The notes beneath the pieces were generated by a model, which saw nothing but the letters and a program-made list of their open reading frames with translations, made no database searches and was not told where the DNA came from. Positions 6,374-16,025 of a DNA stretch of 64,000 bases are shown here, one piece after another; position 1 is the stretch's first letter; every line of letters begins with the position of its first letter. The DNA comes from Anaerolineae bacterium (lineage in GTDB: Bacteria; Chloroflexota; Anaerolineae; Anaerolineales; Villigracilaceae), in NCBI GenBank assembly GCA_021324435.1, contig JAJPIZ010000007.1, positions 1 to 64,000 of the forward strand, given 5' to 3'. Made by a program: the position numbers and the translations under genes.

Positions 6374-8061
6374 TCGGCCAGCCTAATTGCGGCAAGAGTA
6401 CGCTCTTCAATCAGGTCGCGGGATACAAAGCTGAGACCGGCAACTTCAGTGGCACTACAGTGACTTATACCGAGAGTCGCGTGCGCGTGGGTGGTGAAGT
6501 GATCGAGTTGGTGGATCTGCCCGGCGCATACACGTTGGCCGGTTTAAGCCCTGCCGAGCGTGAAGCCGCGCGCTACCTCAACTCACGCGATGTGGATGTG
6601 ATCATCAACGTGGCAGACTCGACTCATCTGGCCTCGGCTCTTGATCTGACCCTGGAACTGCTTCTGTTAAACAAGCCTTTGATCCTGTCTCTCAACATGA
6701 TGGACGACGCGGCGCGTTCGGGTCTGCGGATTGACGGGGAAGGGCTGTCATGTGAACTTGGCATCCCAGTCATGCCATTGATCGCAAGCAAGGGGCGCGG
6801 CGTGAAGCAATTGTTTTTGAAAGCGCTGGAGTTGGGAAGGTCGAAGAATGGACATAGAAAGAATATCGAGCCGAACTCCGATGCCGCGCAACGGCATTTA
6901 CTGGCTGGCGCGCTTGCGAATCGCTTTGTGACGCGCGGCGAACGCCGCCTCACCTGGCGCGATCAACTCGACGATGTTCTGCTTCATCCCGTTTGGGGAT
7001 ATGCGATTCTCCTGCTCGTCTTATATTTGTTTTTTCAGGCTGTCTATGGGATCGGGAAATTGGTTGAGCCGCCCGTGCTGGCGTTTTTCGACGCGCTGAC
7101 GAAATCCCTGCTCGCGCCGCTTGCCAAAGGATCGTTTCTATTTGAAATTCTGCTGGGCATCATGCAGGGCGTCGCGGCGGGCGTGGCGATTGTTCTGCCG
7201 TATCTGACACCTTTTCTGTTTGGGCTTGGATTATTGGAAGATATTGGTTATCTGCCGCGCGTGGCGTTCATGATGGACGCTCTCATGCATCGCATTGGCT
7301 TGCATGGCAAAGCCATCGTACCGTTTATTCTCGGTTACGGATGCAATGTTCCGGCGGTGATGTCCACGCGCACGCTCGAGGAGCCGCGCGACCGTTATCT
7401 GGCCGCGGCGTTGGCGACTCTTGTCCCTTGCGCGGCGCGGTTGGCTGTCGTGTTTGGCTTGGTTGCGTTCTATCTTGGACCGGTGGCCGCGTTTGTTTTG
7501 TATCTTTTCAACCTGGTTGTGATTGCTTTGGTCGGGCGCGTCCTGTCGAAACTTATGCCGGAAGACACGCCCGGCTTGATCCTCGAAATGCCGACCTATC
7601 GCGTGCCCACGCTCAAAAACGTGACCAGCAAAGTCTGGTTCCGCGTACGCGAGTTTATCGTTGAGGCCTGGCCTGCGCTGATTGTGGGAAGCGCAGTGCT
7701 GGCCACGCTAAATTTCTTTCATGTGGCTGGCATCTTCGATTTATTGGTTCGCCCGATCACGTGGATGCTCGGCCTGCCCTCCAAAGTGGGTGTGCCGCTG
7801 ATTTTTGGAATCTTGCGCAAGGAATTGTCGCTGGTGATGTTAAGTCAGGCCCTGGGGAGTACGAATTTTGCCTCCATGCTGACCATAACCCAAATGGTCG
7901 TGTACGCGACCTTTGTGATGTTCTACATTCCGTGCCTTGCCACGCTGGCCGCGCTACGCCGCGAACTTGGAACGCGCGCCATGCTGGTCATCGCCGCGCT
8001 GACGATTGTGGTCGCGTTGGCCGCGTCGTTGTTGGTGAGGATCGTGGCGTTAATATTGTAG
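6358..8061 (+). CDS. feoB: Ferrous iron transport protein B (FeoB)
   Basis: A 567-residue transporter. The N-terminal G domain has G1 GQPNCGKST (about residues 7-15), G3 DLPG and the NMMD base-recognition motif. From about residue 205 on there are many membrane helices, with the two family gate motifs GYGCNVPAVMSTRTLE and IPCLATLAALRRELG. It moves Fe(II) across the cytoplasmic membrane. The protein is shorter than the approximately 770 residues of E. coli FeoB; the linker between the G domain and the first helix looks reduced. Start at 6358 is set by a GGAGG 6-7 bases upstream and by the G1 motif near the N-terminus. Confidence 0.93.
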   Translation: MRVALIGQPNCGKSTLFNQVAGYKAETGNFSGTTVTYTESRVRVGGEVIELVDLPGAYTLAGLSPAEREAARYLNSRDVDVIINVADSTHLASALDLTLELLLLNKPLILSLNMMDDAARSGLRIDGEGLSCELGIPVMPLIASKGRGVKQLFLKALELGRSKNGHRKNIEPNSDAAQRHLLAGALANRFVTRGERRLTWRDQLDDVLLHPVWGYAILLLVLYLFFQAVYGIGKLVEPPVLAFFDALTKSLLAPLAKGSFLFEILLGIMQGVAAGVAIVLPYLTPFLFGLGLLEDIGYLPRVAFMMDALMHRIGLHGKAIVPFILGYGCNVPAVMSTRTLEEPRDRYLAAALATLVPCAARLAVVFGLVAFYLGPVAAFVLYLFNLVVIALVGRVLSKLMPEDTPGLILEMPTYRVPTLKNVTSKVWFRVREFIVEAWPALIVGSAVLATLNFFHVAGIFDLLVRPITWMLGLPSKVGVPLIFGILRKELSLVMLSQALGSTNFASMLTITQMVVYATFVMFYIPCLATLAALRRELGTRAMLVIAALTIVVALAASLLVRIVALIL

Positions 8062-8089
8062 CAGAGGCACAGCGTCGCTGTGCCTCTGC
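8061..8089. terminator. Hairpin between feoB and the M20 amidohydrolase gene
   Basis: GCAGAGGCACAGCG and CGCTGTGCCTCTGC form a near-perfect stem in the short gap between converging genes. There is no strong T-tract, so efficiency as a terminator is uncertain. Confidence 0.6.
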
Positions 8090-8096
8090 GGGGCTT

Positions 8097-9287
8097 CTAT
8101 TTCAACATATCCGCGGCCGCGGCGGCCATGAGCGCCGAGCCGCGTATCAACGCTTCTTCATCGAAATCGAATTTCGGGTGATGATGACCGTAATCGAGAT
8201 GCTTCTCTTTGTTGTTCGAGCCGATGAAAAAATAACATCCCGGAACTTTTTCCTGCATGAAAGCCATGTCTTCCGCGCCCATCGTCAGATAGGACGAGGT
8301 ATCAAGTTGGGAATCAGGCAGGAGGTCCCGCGCGGTGCGCTGGACACTGGCCGCGACCTCGTCATTGTTGATGACCGCGGGCGTGACGCGTTGCATGTTG
8401 ATCTCGACCTTGCATCCCATTGTTTCCGCGACGCCGCGTACGATTTGATCGAATCGTTCCAGGACCTTTTTGCGGACGTCCAAATCGAAGGTGCGGATCG
8501 TACCCGTCAACTCCGCCTCCTGCGGGATGACGTTGAACGCGGTGCCCGAATGAACTGTCGTCACGCTGACCACCGCAGACTGTAACGGCGCGACATTGCG
8601 CGATACAATGGTTTGAAGGGCGGTGATGATGTGAGCCGCAGTCATGATTGGGTCAATTGTCGTGTAGGGCGCCGCGCCGTGCCCGCCTTTGCCAATTAGT
8701 TTGATCGTGAATTGTTCCGCGCCGGCCATCACCGGACCTTTTGCCACGCCAACCCAGCCTACAGGCTTTTCATTCCAAAGGTGCATCGAAAGTGTATGAT
8801 CTACTTTCGGGCCATCCAGCACGCCATCGCGGATCATCATTTGCGCGCCGCCCATCTCTTCGCCATTATAGCCTTCCTCGGAGGGCTGGAAACAGAACTT
8901 GATCGTGCCCGCGAGTTCGTTGCGATGTTTGTGGAGGATTTTCGCGACTGTGAGTCCCATGGCCGTGTGGCCGTCGTGTCCGCAGGCGTGCATCACTCCG
9001 TGATTCTCTGAAGCGTATTCTGCGCCTGTGTCCTCCACGATGGGGAGCGCGTCCATGTCGAAGCGGAGGAGGATGGTTGGGCCGGGCTTTGATCCTTCGA
9101 GCAGACCGACCACGCCGGTCTTCCCGACTCCTTTTGTGACCTCGAGGCCGAGCGACTCAAGTTCCTTGGCCACAATTCCGCCCGTGCGGACCTCGTGAAA
9201 GCCGAGTTCGGGGTGGATGTGAAAGTCGCGGCGCATGGATTGTGTGTAGGTAAAAAGCGATTTGGCTTCCTGTAAAAAGTCAGTCAT
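8097..9287 (-). CDS. M20-family amidohydrolase (N-acyl-amino-acid or hippurate hydrolase type)
   Basis: A 396-residue metallo-amidohydrolase. Family motifs are visible in order: RRDFHIHPELGF at about residue 19, DMDALP near residue 77, ACGHDGH near residue 100 (metal ligands Cys/His), QPSEEG near residue 134, and HHHPKFDFDEEAL near the C-terminus. This pattern is typical of the M20D group that cleaves N-acyl amino acids, hippurate or indole-3-acetyl conjugates. The exact substrate is not determined. The start ATG overlaps the stop of the upstream hydrolase gene, so it belongs to the same transcript. Confidence 0.9.
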   Translation of the reverse strand: MTDFLQEAKSLFTYTQSMRRDFHIHPELGFHEVRTGGIVAKELESLGLEVTKGVGKTGVVGLLEGSKPGPTILLRFDMDALPIVEDTGAEYASENHGVMHACGHDGHTAMGLTVAKILHKHRNELAGTIKFCFQPSEEGYNGEEMGGAQMMIRDGVLDGPKVDHTLSMHLWNEKPVGWVGVAKGPVMAGAEQFTIKLIGKGGHGAAPYTTIDPIMTAAHIITALQTIVSRNVAPLQSAVVSVTTVHSGTAFNVIPQEAELTGTIRTFDLDVRKKVLERFDQIVRGVAETMGCKVEINMQRVTPAVINNDEVAASVQRTARDLLPDSQLDTSSYLTMGAEDMAFMQEKVPGCYFFIGSNNKEKHLDYGHHHPKFDFDEEALIRGSALMAAAAADMLK

Positions 9288-9874
9288 GCTTCCTCCGGGT
9301 TGAATTGTCCGTTTCCGTGTGCGGGAAATATCTTTATGATCTTGTGCCGGTAGATTCTATCCCAACTTTCTTTCGTCACATGGTCTTTCTCTGTGACAAG
9401 AAAGCGCGGCGGCAGGTCGCCAGTGAAAGCAAGCCCCTCATCCAGAATCAATGTGACATGATCGTCGCTGTGGCCGGGGGTTGGGATGATCTCGCCTGAG
9501 AGTCCGAGGCCTGCAAGGAACTCTCTGCTTTCAGAAAATTTCAACAACAGATTTCCTCCCTCGCTGATCTCGGTAAAACCGAGATTTTTCGGTCTCAGAA
9601 AATCTGCCATCGCCTGCGGAAAACCGATCTGACTTTCCATCAAGATCAGTTTTGCGCCGCGTTCTTTTAATTCTTGAACGGCTCCGGCATGGTCCATGTG
9701 AAAGTGCGTGACGAGGATGTAGCGGATTTCTTCCGGCGCGACACCTTTGCGCTTGAATACTGCAAGGAATTCGGGAAACATTCCCGGCCAGCCACAGTCA
9801 ATCAGCAATTTGCCGTTTTTGATGTCCAGCGCGTAATAATTGGTTGAACGATATCCGAGGTTGAGGATGTTCAT
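9284..9874 (-). CDS. Metallo-beta-lactamase-fold hydrolase
   Basis: A 196-residue protein with the MBL metal motif THFHMDHAG near residue 56, the downstream PTPGHSDDH and FTGDLPP blocks, and a final FPAHGNG. It is a cytoplasmic binuclear metal hydrolase of the glyoxalase-II-like group; substrate unknown. ATG at 9874 is chosen because the frame upstream runs through an interspersed repeat (9884-9977) and lacks family similarity. The stop overlaps the amidohydrolase start (ATGA). Confidence 0.88.
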   Translation of the reverse strand: MNILNLGYRSTNYYALDIKNGKLLIDCGWPGMFPEFLAVFKRKGVAPEEIRYILVTHFHMDHAGAVQELKERGAKLILMESQIGFPQAMADFLRPKNLGFTEISEGGNLLLKFSESREFLAGLGLSGEIIPTPGHSDDHVTLILDEGLAFTGDLPPRFLVTEKDHVTKESWDRIYRHKIIKIFPAHGNGQFNPEEA

Positions 9875-9883
9875 GATTACGAC

Positions 9884-9977
9884 GTCATTGCGAGGGCAGT
9901 GCACTTCTGCCCGAAGCAATCTCGTTTCTGTTTGGCAGAGATTGCTTCGTCGGGAAAAGCGCCCTCCTCGCAATGAC
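9884..9977. repeat. Dispersed inverted repeat, GTCATTGCGAGG family, copy 1
   Basis: Outer arms GTCATTGCGAGG (9884-9895) and CCTCGCAATGAC (9966-9977) and inner arms GAAGCAATCTC and GAGATTGCTTC make a two-level palindrome of 94 bases. A related longer copy lies at 49944-50102. It separates the PIG-L and MBL-fold genes. Confidence 0.8.
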
Positions 9978-9978
9978 A

Positions 9979-10707
9979 TTATGTGTACTTCACCACGCGG
10001 AATTTTTCTTCGTAGCGAGGGTTCTCGTCCGTGCTGTCTTCGGTGTGGCGAGACTTCATGCGCTCTTTGAATTTCTCCACGTCGCCGATCTGCGTTTTAT
10101 GATTCAGCAAGGCCTGAAGTTTAATCGGCCAGGTTTCAGTCACATCCAGAGTGGTATTCGGCTGGCTGGTCAGCGAGCACCAGATTTCTTTCGGCATGTG
10201 CGGCTGGTAGCCTTCGGCGAGCAATTCGGGAAAGAAGACCGGACTGCCCGCGGCGGGGAAAACGGCGTCAAGCACAACCTGACCCGCGGCGCGATGATCG
10301 GGGTGGTTGAGTCCGTAACTGGCGAATAAATTTTGGGGATCACAAGTGACGAGAATGTCCGGCTTCATCTTGCGAATCACGCGGACGATCTCGCGGCGTA
10401 GATCGAGGTCTGGGACGAGGTATCCGTCCGGACGGTCCAGGAAATGAACGGCCTTCACACCGATCACATCTGCCGCGGCGCGCTGTTCATCGTGCCGAAT
10501 GCGGCATAGTTCGTCGGTGGTCATATCAGCAGCGGTTGAGTCGTTGAACCCTTTATCGCCGCAGGTCAGCAAATAATAATTGATCGTGTGTCCGGCTTTG
10601 GCCCAGCGCGCGAGAGTTGCGCCGCAGAAAAATTCAGGGTCGTCGGGATGTGCAAGAACGACGAGGATGTTCTTGGTGTCTTCCCAGTTTTCAGGTTGGA
10701 GAGTCAT
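9979..10707 (-). CDS. PIG-L/LmbE-family deacetylase
   Basis: A 242-residue enzyme with the zinc-binding AHPDD motif near residue 20 and a distal NHPDHRAAG near residue 136. Family members remove acetyl groups from N-acetylglucosamine-type substrates, including thiol precursors (BshB, MshB) and glycolipids. No other thiol biosynthesis gene is adjacent, so the substrate is not inferred further. The gene ends next to a palindromic repeat. Confidence 0.88.
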   Translation of the reverse strand: MTLQPENWEDTKNILVVLAHPDDPEFFCGATLARWAKAGHTINYYLLTCGDKGFNDSTAADMTTDELCRIRHDEQRAAADVIGVKAVHFLDRPDGYLVPDLDLRREIVRVIRKMKPDILVTCDPQNLFASYGLNHPDHRAAGQVVLDAVFPAAGSPVFFPELLAEGYQPHMPKEIWCSLTSQPNTTLDVTETWPIKLQALLNHKTQIGDVEKFKERMKSRHTEDSTDENPRYEEKFRVVKYT

Positions 10708-10763
10708 GTTCTTCGCGAATTACAGATTATGTAACGATAATGCGCGATGCGTAATTCGTAAGG

Positions 10764-11681
10764 CTAATTGACTTTACGGGCTTTTCCGCACGTGCATCCG
10801 CCGCCTTCGTGACGATCACACGGCGCTTCGGATTTACGTCGCAGAGCTTCGAGTTCATCCCACGGCTGGATTTCTTCGCGATCGAAAGTAAACCATTGCG
10901 CGCGCTCTTCCGTCTCGATGGCCACGACCACTTTATTCGTCATGGGCAAAACGTCCACAACTTTGCCCTCGCCTTTGGGTGTGACCACGCGTTTGTTGCG
11001 TTTCGGCAATTGCTTGCGCGCCTCGACGTATTGCTCGTATTCGTAAATGAGACAGCAACGCAGGCGTCCGCACATGCCGGTGATTTCATTGGGCGTGAGC
11101 GAGATGCCTTGCTCTTTTGCCATCTTGATCGAGATGGGACTGAAATCGGTCAGGAATTTGGAACAACAGCGCGTTTCAAGTCCGCAGGCGCCCATGCCGC
11201 CAAGGAGTTTCGCCACATCGCGCGGACCGATCTGTCGCATCTCCACTTGCGAGGTGGGATACAACGCCTGCATGTCTTTTTTCAACGATTTGAGATCGGG
11301 CTTGTCATCGGTCTCCGTGTTGAACAGAAAAGCCAGGCGCGAACCGTCGTAGTTATACTCTGCCGCGACGATCTTGACGCCTTCGAGTTTCAACTCGGCG
11401 GCGCGGGCGCGGCAGTTGATCATGGCTTCGGTCTGTTTGGATTGCCAGGACTGTTGGAGCAAAAGGTCGCGCGGGGTGGCGCGGCGTTCCACGGCTTTCC
11501 ATCCACCCTCGGGCTGGGGAGGCGCTTCCTTTAGGATTTGAACGACTTCGCCGAGATGTTTGCCGCGTGCAGTATCCACGATGACATGCTCGCCCGTTTT
11601 TGCATCCGGGACAGCGCGGGAGTCGAAGTGGTAAATTTTTCCGATTTTGGTAAAACGTACACCGATAATAGTGGGTTGCAT
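10764..11681 (-). CDS. PSP1-domain protein (YaaT-like)
   Basis: A 305-residue protein starting MQPTIIGVRFTKIGKIYHF, with the PSP1 core (FLFNTETDDKPDLKSLKKD, then GMCGRLRCCLIYEYEQY) and a cysteine-rich tail (CDRHEGGGCTCGKA). Bacillus YaaT, the best known relative, helps assemble the YlbF-YmcA complex that binds RNase Y and carries [4Fe-4S] clusters; the conserved Cys groups fit Fe-S binding. ATG at 11681 follows a -10 box by 7 bases; an upstream in-frame extension is unlikely. Other Y-complex partners are not in this window. Confidence 0.85.
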   Translation of the reverse strand: MQPTIIGVRFTKIGKIYHFDSRAVPDAKTGEHVIVDTARGKHLGEVVQILKEAPPQPEGGWKAVERRATPRDLLLQQSWQSKQTEAMINCRARAAELKLEGVKIVAAEYNYDGSRLAFLFNTETDDKPDLKSLKKDMQALYPTSQVEMRQIGPRDVAKLLGGMGACGLETRCCSKFLTDFSPISIKMAKEQGISLTPNEITGMCGRLRCCLIYEYEQYVEARKQLPKRNKRVVTPKGEGKVVDVLPMTNKVVVAIETEERAQWFTFDREEIQPWDELEALRRKSEAPCDRHEGGGCTCGKARKVN

Positions 11682-11688
11682 GGAGGCA

Positions 11689-11694
11689 ATTATA
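11689..11694 (-). promoter_or_regulatory. -10 box for leaderless PSP1 gene
   Basis: TATAAT on the minus strand ends 7 bases before the ATG at 11681. The intervening TGCCTCC offers no ribosome binding site, so the transcript would be leaderless or nearly so. No good -35 is seen. Confidence 0.55.
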
Positions 11695-11793
11695 CCGTAG
11701 AGGAGAGAGCGGGGAGTAGAGACCAGGGAAAACACAAGACCTGACAGACTTTCATCCATCAGGTCTTACTACTTTCTATTCTCTCTCTTCTCC

Positions 11794-12873
11794 TCACTCA
11801 ACAATATTGATCGGCAATTCGTTCTTCCCGCCCAACGCGGCGATGGAAATCTGCGCGGCGACTTTTTGAGCGATCTCTGTTAGCGCGAGAGCCACCGGCG
11901 AATCGGGGTGCGATACAACGACGGGCTTGCCGCTGTCGCCACCGATTCGCACGTTTTGGTCAATTGGAATTTTGCCGAGGAACGGAGTCTGTGTGGCTTG
12001 CGCCAGTTGCTCACCGCCGCCGGAACCGAAGATGTCCATGCGCGTGCCATCGGGCAGATCGAGATATGACATGTTTTCGATCACACCCAAAATCGGCACT
12101 TCCAGTGTGCGGAACATTTGCAGTCCGCGGCTGGCGTCTTCGAGCGAAACCAATTGCGGCAGAGTCACAATGATCGCGCCGCTGAGGGGCAGGGCCTGGG
12201 CCAAAGACAGAGCCGCGTCGCCGGTGCCCGGCGGCAGGTCCACGATGAGATAATCGAGTTCGCCCCATTCCACGTCGCCGAGAAATTGTCGAATCGCCGA
12301 GTTCAACATCGGGCCGCGCCAAATCAGCGGCTGTCCCGGCTTCACCAGCAGGCCCATCGAAATCATCTTGAGTCCATAGGCTTGCGCGGGGACAAGTTTG
12401 TTGCCAACGGGCGGCGGGAGTTTTTCAACGCCGAGCATGGTGGGCGTGTTCGGGCCGTAAATGTCCGCGTCCATCAGGCCGACGCGCGCGCCGCTCTTCG
12501 CCAGCGCCACCGCGATGTTGACCGCGATCGTGGACTTGCCGACTCCGCCTTTGCCTGAGCCGACTGCGATGGCGTTGCGGATCGGCATATTGACCAGCCC
12601 GCGCATGCGGCCATCGTTGGGCACATCCGACTCCAGCCGCATCTCCACGGACTTTACGCCGGGCACCGCTAAAACGGCCTGCCGCGCCTCTTTTTCGATT
12701 TGCCCGCGTAACGGACAGGCCGGCGTGGTCAGCATCACCACGAATGAGACCTTGTCTCCGCTGATCTCCAAATTGCGGATCATGTTCAGCGTGACGAGGT
12801 CCTGGTGAAGTTCCGGCTCCTGCACTTTGCTGAGCGCGGCGAGGATGGATTCTTTTGTAAGTTTATCTGCCAT
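11794..12873 (-). CDS. Mrp/ApbC-type P-loop ATPase (Fe-S carrier family)
   Basis: A 359-residue protein. An N-terminal MIP18/DUF59 domain (about residues 5-85, with TTPACP) is followed by the deviant Walker A GSGKGGVGKST at about residues 105-115 and DLPPGTGD. Family members carry or insert [4Fe-4S] clusters in the cytoplasm. Unusually, the ENMSY segment is followed by LDLPDGTRMDIFG, without the CxxC that normally bridges the cluster between two subunits, so the Fe-S carrier role is in doubt. It is downstream of nuoI on the same strand, about 97 bases away, and could serve complex I maturation. Confidence 0.88.
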   Translation of the reverse strand: MADKLTKESILAALSKVQEPELHQDLVTLNMIRNLEISGDKVSFVVMLTTPACPLRGQIEKEARQAVLAVPGVKSVEMRLESDVPNDGRMRGLVNMPIRNAIAVGSGKGGVGKSTIAVNIAVALAKSGARVGLMDADIYGPNTPTMLGVEKLPPPVGNKLVPAQAYGLKMISMGLLVKPGQPLIWRGPMLNSAIRQFLGDVEWGELDYLIVDLPPGTGDAALSLAQALPLSGAIIVTLPQLVSLEDASRGLQMFRTLEVPILGVIENMSYLDLPDGTRMDIFGSGGGEQLAQATQTPFLGKIPIDQNVRIGGDSGKPVVVSHPDSPVALALTEIAQKVAAQISIAALGGKNELPINIVE

Positions 12874-12922
12874 TATTTTTTACCGAATAATATTTCGCGC
12901 TAAGCGGAAGGCGAAGCCTGTA

Positions 12923-12965
12923 GTCGAAGCGCCCTTCGACTGCGCTTCGCTCCGCTCAGCGCGAT
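12923..12965. repeat. Short GC-rich palindromic repeat
   Basis: GTCGAAGCGC followed by GCGCTTCG-type arms and CGCTCAGCGCG in the gap between nuoI and mrp. The vocabulary (TTCGACTGCGCTTCGCTCCGC) is that of dispersed intergenic repeats seen elsewhere in the window. It may hinder or end the nuo transcript before mrp. Confidence 0.4.
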
Positions 12966-12970
12966 GGTTG

Positions 12971-13573
12971 TTAACTCGCGGCTTCGGCTTTCGCGGCTTT
13001 TGCCGCTTCCTTGGCTTTGCGTTCTTCTTCGTTGCGTGCGTAGTTCAACGGGCGGATGCTTTTGTAGTATGAAGCGGGTTTGAGCAACTGCTCCATATTG
13101 AATACATTGCGCTTGTACGAGGCGATCTCATAATCATGGTCCATGATGATCGCATCGAACGGACAATATTCCGCGCAGAAGCCGCAGTTCATGCAGATGT
13201 CCGCGTCAATAAAGAATTCGGTCGGCTCCGGGATGGGGCGGCCTGTTTGAGGGTCGTTGGAGCGAACGATCCAAATGCACTGCGGCGGGCAGACTTTTGC
13301 ACAAATCCCGCAGGATGTACAGCGAATTTCCTTCTTTCCATCTGCGCCTTCATCGTAAACCAGAAACGGCACATAACGGAATTCTTCCGGCACCGGCAAT
13401 TTTTCTTCGGGATACTGCACGGTGAAGATGCCGCGTCCTTTTGCGCTGGAACGATGGGCAATGCCCTCATCATTGTAGTAGCGGCGTCCCCACCAGGCGA
13501 TGTCATCAAGATAAGTATCAACGAAACGTTTGAGCGTTACGCCGAGACCTTTGAGTATTCCTTTGCCATACAT
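12971..13573 (-). CDS. nuoI: NADH-quinone oxidoreductase subunit I
   Basis: A 200-residue ferredoxin-like subunit with two 4Fe-4S motifs, CTSCGICAKVCP near residue 80 and CMNCGFCAEYCP near residue 120, as in NuoI, which carries clusters N6a and N6b in the connecting part of complex I. The N-terminal LKGLGVTLKRFVDTY matches the family's membrane-associated helix. The C-terminus is an Ala/Lys-rich tail of about 20 residues. It directly follows nuoCD (17 bases). Confidence 0.93.
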   Translation of the reverse strand: MYGKGILKGLGVTLKRFVDTYLDDIAWWGRRYYNDEGIAHRSSAKGRGIFTVQYPEEKLPVPEEFRYVPFLVYDEGADGKKEIRCTSCGICAKVCPPQCIWIVRSNDPQTGRPIPEPTEFFIDADICMNCGFCAEYCPFDAIIMDHDYEIASYKRNVFNMEQLLKPASYYKSIRPLNYARNEEERKAKEAAKAAKAEAAS

Positions 13574-13590
13574 AATCTATTCTCCGTATT

Positions 13591-15330
13591 CTACCGGTCG
13601 AGTTCGCCGAGCACGATGTCAATCACGCCGAGGATCGCCACAAAATCCGCGATCTTCTGTCCAACGCACATCTTCTCCAGCGCGGTGATGTTGATGAAGG
13701 ATGGGGCGCGCACGTGGTAGCGCCATGGGTTTGGCTTGCCGGTGGAAATGATGTAGAAGCCGAGTTCGCCCTTCGGCGCTTCGATGCGGCCGTAGGATTC
13801 GCCTGCCGGGACGCGCACCTGATACTGCGGCTTGCCGGTCATCACCGGACCTTCGGGCATTTGCTTGAGCGCCTGTTGCAAAATGCGGACCGATTGGCGA
13901 ATCTCGTCGAGACGGATGAGATAGTTATCATACAGGTCGCCATTGTGACGCAGGGCTACATCGAAATCGAAGCGGTCGTAGATGCCATAAGGTTGGGCGC
14001 GGCGGACATCGTATGGAATTCCCGCAGCGCGCAGGACCGGCCCCGTGATCGAATAGTTGATCGCGTCCTCGCCGTTGATCACTTTGACGCCCTTCATGCG
14101 CGAGACCAACACCTCGTTCTCCGTCAGGAAGCGATCGAACTCATCCGCTTTGCGCGGGATGCGGTCCTCGACGAGATCGCGGATTTTCTCGAAGACGCCC
14201 GCCGGAAGGTCCCGCGCGACGCCGCCGAAGCGGTGATAGTTGCACATCATGCGTGTGCCGGAGGTCGCTTCGAAAATGTCGAGAATCAATTCGCGTTCCT
14301 CAAAGGCATACAGCGCGGGTGTGAAGAACGTGCCGAGGTCGTTGAGCAACATGCCGATCAGAATCAAGTGGTTCTGAATGCGGCTGAGTTCCGCCATGAT
14401 CACGCGCAAATATTCGGCGCGCTCGGGCGGTTTGACGCCCATGAGTTTTTCGACGGCCAGCGAATAGCCCCAGTTGTTGCTCATCGAATTGAAGTAATCC
14501 AAGCGGTCGGTGAAGGGCATGTTCTGGAGGAAAGTGTTGCGCTCGCCGATCTTTTCGTGATTGCGATGCAGGTAACCCATCACAGGCTTGAGGCCGATGA
14601 CAGTTTCGCCATCCAGCACTACCGCGGCGCGGAATACGCCGTGTGTGGAGGGATGTTGGGGGCCCATGTTGACAATTACATGATCCGTTTTGAGGCCGTT
14701 TTTATCCGTGGTCTGATATTTTGCCAACGCGCCATACAACGCCGCTTCGCCATCGAACGTTATCTTTTCAGGATCAAAGCCTTGCGGGAATCGCAGATTA
14801 TCTTTGTACGGATTTTTATCTTCGGCGCTGAGGAATTTGCCGTCCGGCCAGCGGCTCTTGAACGGTTTGTTATCTTCTTCGTAGAAAGGCTCGTGCCAAT
14901 CCTTGCGCAACGGATGGCCATCGAATCCTTCCCACATCAGGATGCGGCGCAGGTCGGGATGGTTTGTAAATTTGATGCCGTACAGATCGAAAATCTCGCG
15001 TTCTTGAAATTCCGCACCGGGCCAAATGGGAGTAACGGATGGGACTTCAATCGGGTCCACGCGCGGCACCTGGACTTTGAAGAAAATTCCGGGCCCGCCG
15101 GTGGTTCGATACGCGTTGTAAACGACTTCCATTTTGTCGGGGAAATAGTCCACGCCGGTGACGTGTGAAAGCAGATCGAAGCCGAATTCATCGCGCAAAG
15201 TTGTCGCGACTTCAACCAAGTTCTCTTTGTTGACGATCCAGCCGCTGTAGCCGGGACGGGTATCAGCGGTGACGGCGCCGGGAAAACGCGCCGCAAGGTC
15301 AAGGGTCTCAGTGTGAACGAGGGTAGCCAT
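13591..15330 (-). CDS. nuoCD: NADH-quinone oxidoreductase fused subunits C and D
   Basis: A 579-residue fusion. The N-terminal part (about 1-160) is the 30-kDa NuoC domain, with [10 protein letters not shown] and the HPDLRRILM and GHPLRKDW motifs; a linker of about 50 residues leads to the 49-kDa NuoD domain starting at [11 protein letters not shown] near residue 220, with later [12 protein letters not shown]. The product is part of the quinone-reduction module at the membrane interface. NuoC-NuoD fusions are known from enterobacteria and several other lineages; the one here is intact. A GGAG lies before the ATG, and nuoB is immediately upstream. Confidence 0.93.
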   Translation of the reverse strand: MATLVHTETLDLAARFPGAVTADTRPGYSGWIVNKENLVEVATTLRDEFGFDLLSHVTGVDYFPDKMEVVYNAYRTTGGPGIFFKVQVPRVDPIEVPSVTPIWPGAEFQEREIFDLYGIKFTNHPDLRRILMWEGFDGHPLRKDWHEPFYEEDNKPFKSRWPDGKFLSAEDKNPYKDNLRFPQGFDPEKITFDGEAALYGALAKYQTTDKNGLKTDHVIVNMGPQHPSTHGVFRAAVVLDGETVIGLKPVMGYLHRNHEKIGERNTFLQNMPFTDRLDYFNSMSNNWGYSLAVEKLMGVKPPERAEYLRVIMAELSRIQNHLILIGMLLNDLGTFFTPALYAFEERELILDIFEATSGTRMMCNYHRFGGVARDLPAGVFEKIRDLVEDRIPRKADEFDRFLTENEVLVSRMKGVKVINGEDAINYSITGPVLRAAGIPYDVRRAQPYGIYDRFDFDVALRHNGDLYDNYLIRLDEIRQSVRILQQALKQMPEGPVMTGKPQYQVRVPAGESYGRIEAPKGELGFYIISTGKPNPWRYHVRAPSFINITALEKMCVGQKIADFVAILGVIDIVLGELDR

Positions 15331-15338
15331 GTTGACTC

Positions 15339-16025
15339 CTATGCCTCTTCCGCTGGGGACGATGTCGCCTCAACGGCTTCAGCAGGTTTCTCCCCTGCGG
15401 GGACGGCGCGCGAAGCGAGTCGTTTGATCTCATCGTAACGGCGCGGGTCCATGATGTCTGGACCGAGAACGGGGACCGGGATCTGAACCGTGTCTGCGCC
15501 TTTGCGATACCAGCGGACTTTGCGGATGGACTGTTTATCAATCTTCTCTTGCAGTTTGATCAACCCCGCGATCAGCGCCTGGGGGGTGGGAGGGCAACCC
15601 GGAACATAGACATCTACCGGAATGAATTTGTCCACGCCTGCTACCACGTTGTAGCCCTCCTTGAAAGGCCCGCCGCCTGAAGCGCACGCGCCCATTGCCA
15701 TCACGTATTTCGGTTCCGGCATCTGGTTGTACAGGCGCACGATGCTCGGCACCATTTTCTTGGTGACGGTTCCGGCCACGATCATCAAATCGCTTTGACG
15801 CGGGCTGGGACGCATGACTTCCATTCCGAAGCGGGCGAGGTCGTAGCGGGAGGCTTGCGCCGCGATCATTTCGATGGCGCAACATGCCAGCCCGAACATC
15901 AGCGGCCAGACCGATGAGCGGCGTCCCCAATTGTAGAGGCGGTCAATCGTCGTGATGCTGACCGCGTGAGCCAGGTCATCCGGAATTTCGTAACCCGGAG
16001 AGTTTAACTCTTTGTTATCTGTCAT
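15339..16025 (-). CDS. nuoB: NADH-quinone oxidoreductase subunit B
   Basis: A 228-residue subunit with the N2 cluster ligands: the double cysteine in GLACCAIEM (about residue 48), GACASGGG near residue 118 and GCPPTPQ near residue 145. N2 passes electrons to quinone. The C-terminus has an extra Ala/Glu/Pro-rich tail. The start overlaps the end of iscX by 11 bases, and nuoCD follows after 8 bases. NuoA is not present next to it, unlike in most nuo operons. Confidence 0.93.
   Translation of the reverse strand: MTDNKELNSPGYEIPDDLAHAVSITTIDRLYNWGRRSSVWPLMFGLACCAIEMIAAQASRYDLARFGMEVMRPSPRQSDLMIVAGTVTKKMVPSIVRLYNQMPEPKYVMAMGACASGGGPFKEGYNVVAGVDKFIPVDVYVPGCPPTPQALIAGLIKLQEKIDKQSIRKVRWYRKGADTVQIPVPVLGPDIMDPRRYDEIKRLASRAVPAGEKPAEAVEATSSPAEEA

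Noticed and set aside
9875-9979. Upstream extension of the MBL-fold protein
   Set aside because: The added residues come from a palindromic repeat; the ATG at 9874 fits the family.
13714-15168. 484-codon plus-strand frame opposite nuoCD
   Set aside because: Long, but antisense to a clear conserved gene and without any family motif; typical of GC-rich codon use.
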